Shown piece after piece: positions 46,948 through 48,520 of a stretch of 48,520 nt of DNA. The translations under genes were made by a program, and so were the position numbers. The stretch is from a virus: positions 1 through 48,520 of the IMG/VR virus record IMGVR_UViG_3300050821_005219, one strand, 5' to 3'. The notes beneath the pieces are model-generated. The model was not told the DNA's origin and did not search any database. It saw only the letters and a list, made by a program, of their open reading frames with translations. The first letter of the stretch is position 1; each line of letters opens with the position of its first letter.

Positions 46948-46977
46948 TTGACAAATATTCGTAGGTTAGGGTAACAT
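46948..46977 (+). promoter_or_regulatory. sigma70-like promoter
   Basis: TTGACA (46948-46953), 18-base spacer, TAACAT (46972-46977), followed by GGAGGGAGAG and the ATG at 47001. It would drive the rightmost plus-strand genes away from the divergent helicase-like gene. Confidence 0.6.
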
Positions 46978-47000
46978 CCATCAAGTTGGAGGGAGAGAAC

Positions 47001-47316
47001 ATGAGTAAGTTACTGTATAAACGCGAAGCCATGGGAAACCGCACTCCCGGATGACACGACACTATTCCTTATCCGTGATTCCGTAGCTAAACGCCGAGAA
47101 TTAATCTTTGGCAAGCTCCACAAGAATGGCCAACACTGCGCCATGGGAGCCTTTTGGGCCGATAATCCCGGCGCGGTGGTAAACGATGCCCTGCTGGATG
47201 AAGTTGCTAGGGTAAACGACTCCATCCCCGAGACCGCTACTCCCCACGAACGCTGGAAGAAAGTGAATAGTTGGTTGAGGTTTAAGATTAAATCGCTGAC
47301 AGCAAAGGGGAGATAG
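47001..47316 (+). CDS. conserved-looking protein split by a +1 frameshift
   Basis: ATG 47001 after GGAGGGAGAG opens MSKLLYKREAMGN and stops at 47054. The next frame, open from 47005, reads KPWETALPDDTTLFLIRDSV, LIFGKLHKNGQHCAMGAFWA, DNPGAVVNDALLDEVARVND and ends KVNSWLRFKIKSLTAKGR at 47316; it has no good start of its own. Joining them near 47020-47035 gives about 104 aa in one sensible protein (MSKLLYKR...AKPWETALPDDT...). Either programmed shift, real mutation or a base error. I recall similar phage proteins with 'lpWetaLPd.t....' near the N-terminus. Confidence 0.55.
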
Positions 47317-47460
47317 ATGAGCATACGGGACTGGATTGGACCTTGTGAGGATAAAAACTGTTTCTACTGTAAATTTGTGTGGAAATTCTTCTTTCCGTTC
47401 CAAGCAGCCATATTTCTGTTCATTCTGGTAATCAAATTATGGGAGACGGTAGGGAAATAG
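47317..47460 (+). CDS. 47-aa membrane peptide with cysteine cluster
   Basis: MSIRDWIGPCEDKNCFYCKF then VWKFFFPFQAAIFLFILVIK. Three Cys (C10, C15, C18) precede one membrane helix. Start follows the stop of the upstream gene (TAGATG) after GGGGAG. Function unknown. Confidence 0.5.
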   Translation: MSIRDWIGPCEDKNCFYCKFVWKFFFPFQAAIFLFILVIKLWETVGK

Positions 47461-47775
47461 ATGGCCACCAAACGCTACAACGAGCTATTGTCGGCTGGAT
47501 TAGGTACAGCTCTGCGGGAATCCAACACCGGCTCCTGTCCCGGTTTCCATACCCACTGGCTCGACAAGGGTTACAAGCCGAATGGGTGTCCTAATTGTGG
47601 TAAACGTGGAAGGTTAGCCAGTGAAGGGCCAATATTTACCAATCGAGGTGACAGCGGGCGTAAACCCTGCTTAATAGGTTATGGTCCCGCTAAACTTAAC
47701 TTAGGCCACTGGCATTGTCTCACCTGCGACCTCTCTTTCAAATGGAAGGATGGGAAGAGTTATGATTGTGTATGA
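47461..47775 (+). CDS. zinc-ribbon protein
   Basis: 104 aa. ATKRYNELLSAGLGTALRES, PNGCPNCGKRGRLASEGPIF and LGHWHCLTCDLSFKWKDGKS: CPNC and CLTC form a likely zinc ribbon. Start is directly after the upstream stop. Not recognised further. Confidence 0.55.
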   Translation: MATKRYNELLSAGLGTALRESNTGSCPGFHTHWLDKGYKPNGCPNCGKRGRLASEGPIFTNRGDSGRKPCLIGYGPAKLNLGHWHCLTCDLSFKWKDGKSYDCV

Positions 47776-47808
47776 TATAGTTAATCCGCGAGTGGTGGAG
47801 CGCAAGCG

Positions 47809-47982
47809 ATGAGCGGCCCAATTTGTCCGAAATGTTTACAACGAATGGTTCCCGATTGTACAGGCGAGTGGCTTTCCTGTCCGAATCGGCATTATCTGGA
47901 TGTGGCAGCGGAAGATTGCTTTTATCTTGGCGGCTTCAAAGTCGATACTCCGCCAGCGAAAGTTAAGCAGGTGAAATTGTGA
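47809..47982 (+). CDS. CxxC small protein
   Basis: 57 aa. MSGPICPKCLQRMVPDCTGE, then LSCPNRHYLDVAAEDCFYLG. CPKC and a further C...C fit a small zinc finger. Codon use is more GC-rich and balanced than in the neighbouring block, like the tail fibre genes. The stop overlaps the next start (GTGA). Confidence 0.5.
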   Translation: MSGPICPKCLQRMVPDCTGEWLSCPNRHYLDVAAEDCFYLGGFKVDTPPAKVKQVKL

Positions 47983-48458
47983 CTCCGACTCCTCTCACTG
48001 AGCGACTAGCGGAGCGCCTAAAGGCTCTGATTGCGAAGTGGCAGTCATACATCGAAAAGATGCGAATTGGCAGTGTGAATTTGGTTCACCAATCAACGAA
48101 AGACGTTGTGCAGGACTACATCGAGCACGCCGATCATTTCATCACTGATTTGCAAACGCTTGAGCCGCTCGTCTCCGGCCTCGACTCCTTGCTGACGGCT
48201 GAGGGCGATAAGATTACATGCCATCTCACACGCGAACAATTTGACTTGCTGTGGACTAGCAAGCTGAATCCCTCAGTTTCTCTAGCCGCCGCCCGTCGTG
48301 CCGGGATGGAGGAAGCATGTGTTCAAATATGCGGTGCCTGTATGCGCTTCGGGCCGCAATCGTCGCAATTAGTCGCAGGGGAATGGATGCACGGTCTTCC
48401 TCCTTGCACGGAGCTGTGTAAAGCAGCCGCGATTCGCAAAGCGATGGAGGAGAAATGA
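47979..48458 (+). CDS. hypothetical protein, GTG start
   Basis: 159 aa. Helical N-terminal half (TPLTERLAERLKALIAKWQS, VVQDYIEHADHFITDLQTLE), then CGACMRFGPQSS and a cysteine-containing helical end (GLPPCTELCKAAAIRKAMEE). The CGAC/PC..LC residues could bind zinc. Codon use unlike the block before 47.3 kb. Overlaps both neighbours by 4 bases. Confidence 0.55.
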   Translation: MTPTPLTERLAERLKALIAKWQSYIEKMRIGSVNLVHQSTKDVVQDYIEHADHFITDLQTLEPLVSGLDSLLTAEGDKITCHLTREQFDLLWTSKLNPSVSLAAARRAGMEEACVQICGACMRFGPQSSQLVAGEWMHGLPPCTELCKAAAIRKAMEEK

Positions 48459-48520
48459 GCATGGGCGTCGAACGAGCCGATTACGGCAGATACGAAGTAA
48501 ATTGCCCTCATTGCAAAGAG
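48455..48520 (+). CDS. zinc-ribbon-like protein, truncated by the right edge
   Basis: 22 codons visible: MSMGVERADYGRYEVNCPHC then KE. The CPHC suggests a zinc ribbon. Starts inside the upstream stop (ATGA) after GGAGGAGAA. Confidence 0.45.
   Translation, partial: MSMGVERADYGRYEVNCPHCKE

Noticed and set aside
47010-47324. Minus-strand 104-codon frame opposite the frameshifted gene
   Set aside because: The plus strand has promoter, ribosome site and a coherent protein in the next frame; the minus frame lacks these.
1-48520. Prophage interpretation
   Set aside because: No integrase, excisionase, attachment repeats or host genes are visible; not excluded for parts outside the window.

Overview
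The window is about 48.5 kb of a tailed bacteriophage genome, probably from an uncultivated soil-type phage. The left two thirds carry a short-tailed (podovirus-like) virion module. From 31.5 kb leftwards on the minus strand this reads: a possible small terminase, large terminase, portal, head accessory proteins, scaffold, major capsid, head-tail adaptor, tail nozzle, three ejection-type proteins, and two very large tail fibre/tailspike genes. The last of these runs off the left edge after at least 2113 codons. No integrase, lysis cassette, DNA polymerase or RNA polymerase is visible, so the window is probably an incomplete genome. The host is unknown. Carboxypeptidase-regulatory-like wording at the start of one fibre faintly recalls secreted proteins of Acidobacteriota, which is only a hint.

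The right third (31.6-48.5 kb, plus strand) is an early or accessory region of about 50 very small genes, many below 60 codons. Few have recognisable functions: a NADAR (YbiA-like) protein, two tandem HExxH metallopeptidase-like proteins, a DUF2958-like and a DUF3846-like protein, many zinc-ribbon or CxxC proteins, and about eleven single-span membrane miniproteins. A RecA/RepA-type hexameric helicase-like ATPase with a C-terminal winged-helix-like region lies on the minus strand at 45.85-46.78 kb. It is flanked on one side by a cluster of eight exact AGTCTCAT/ATGAGACT copies (candidate origin) and on the other by a leader that can fold into an H-type pseudoknot covering its ribosome-binding site.

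The most unusual feature is the non-coding DNA of 32.1-39.1 kb. Between the small genes lie recurring RNA hairpins of two types. Type A has a 7-8 bp stem closed by CA/TG with a loop TT...AG; seven copies were found. Type B has a 5 bp stem with a loop starting TTAC or TTAT; six copies were found. The stems change in sequence while pairing is kept, the loops are conserved, and an A hairpin is often followed by a B hairpin and then the ribosome-binding site. The same stretch has a 171-nt element closed by a 24-position helix with an internal possible pseudoknot, a 99-nt element closed by a 26-position helix, and a 12-bp inverted repeat enclosing one gene. I know of no described family matching these and report them as the best candidates for something new.

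A second oddity is that the tail fibre/spike genes and two neighbours begin with Sec-type signal peptides or hydrophobic leaders, unexpected for virion parts assembled in the cytoplasm.
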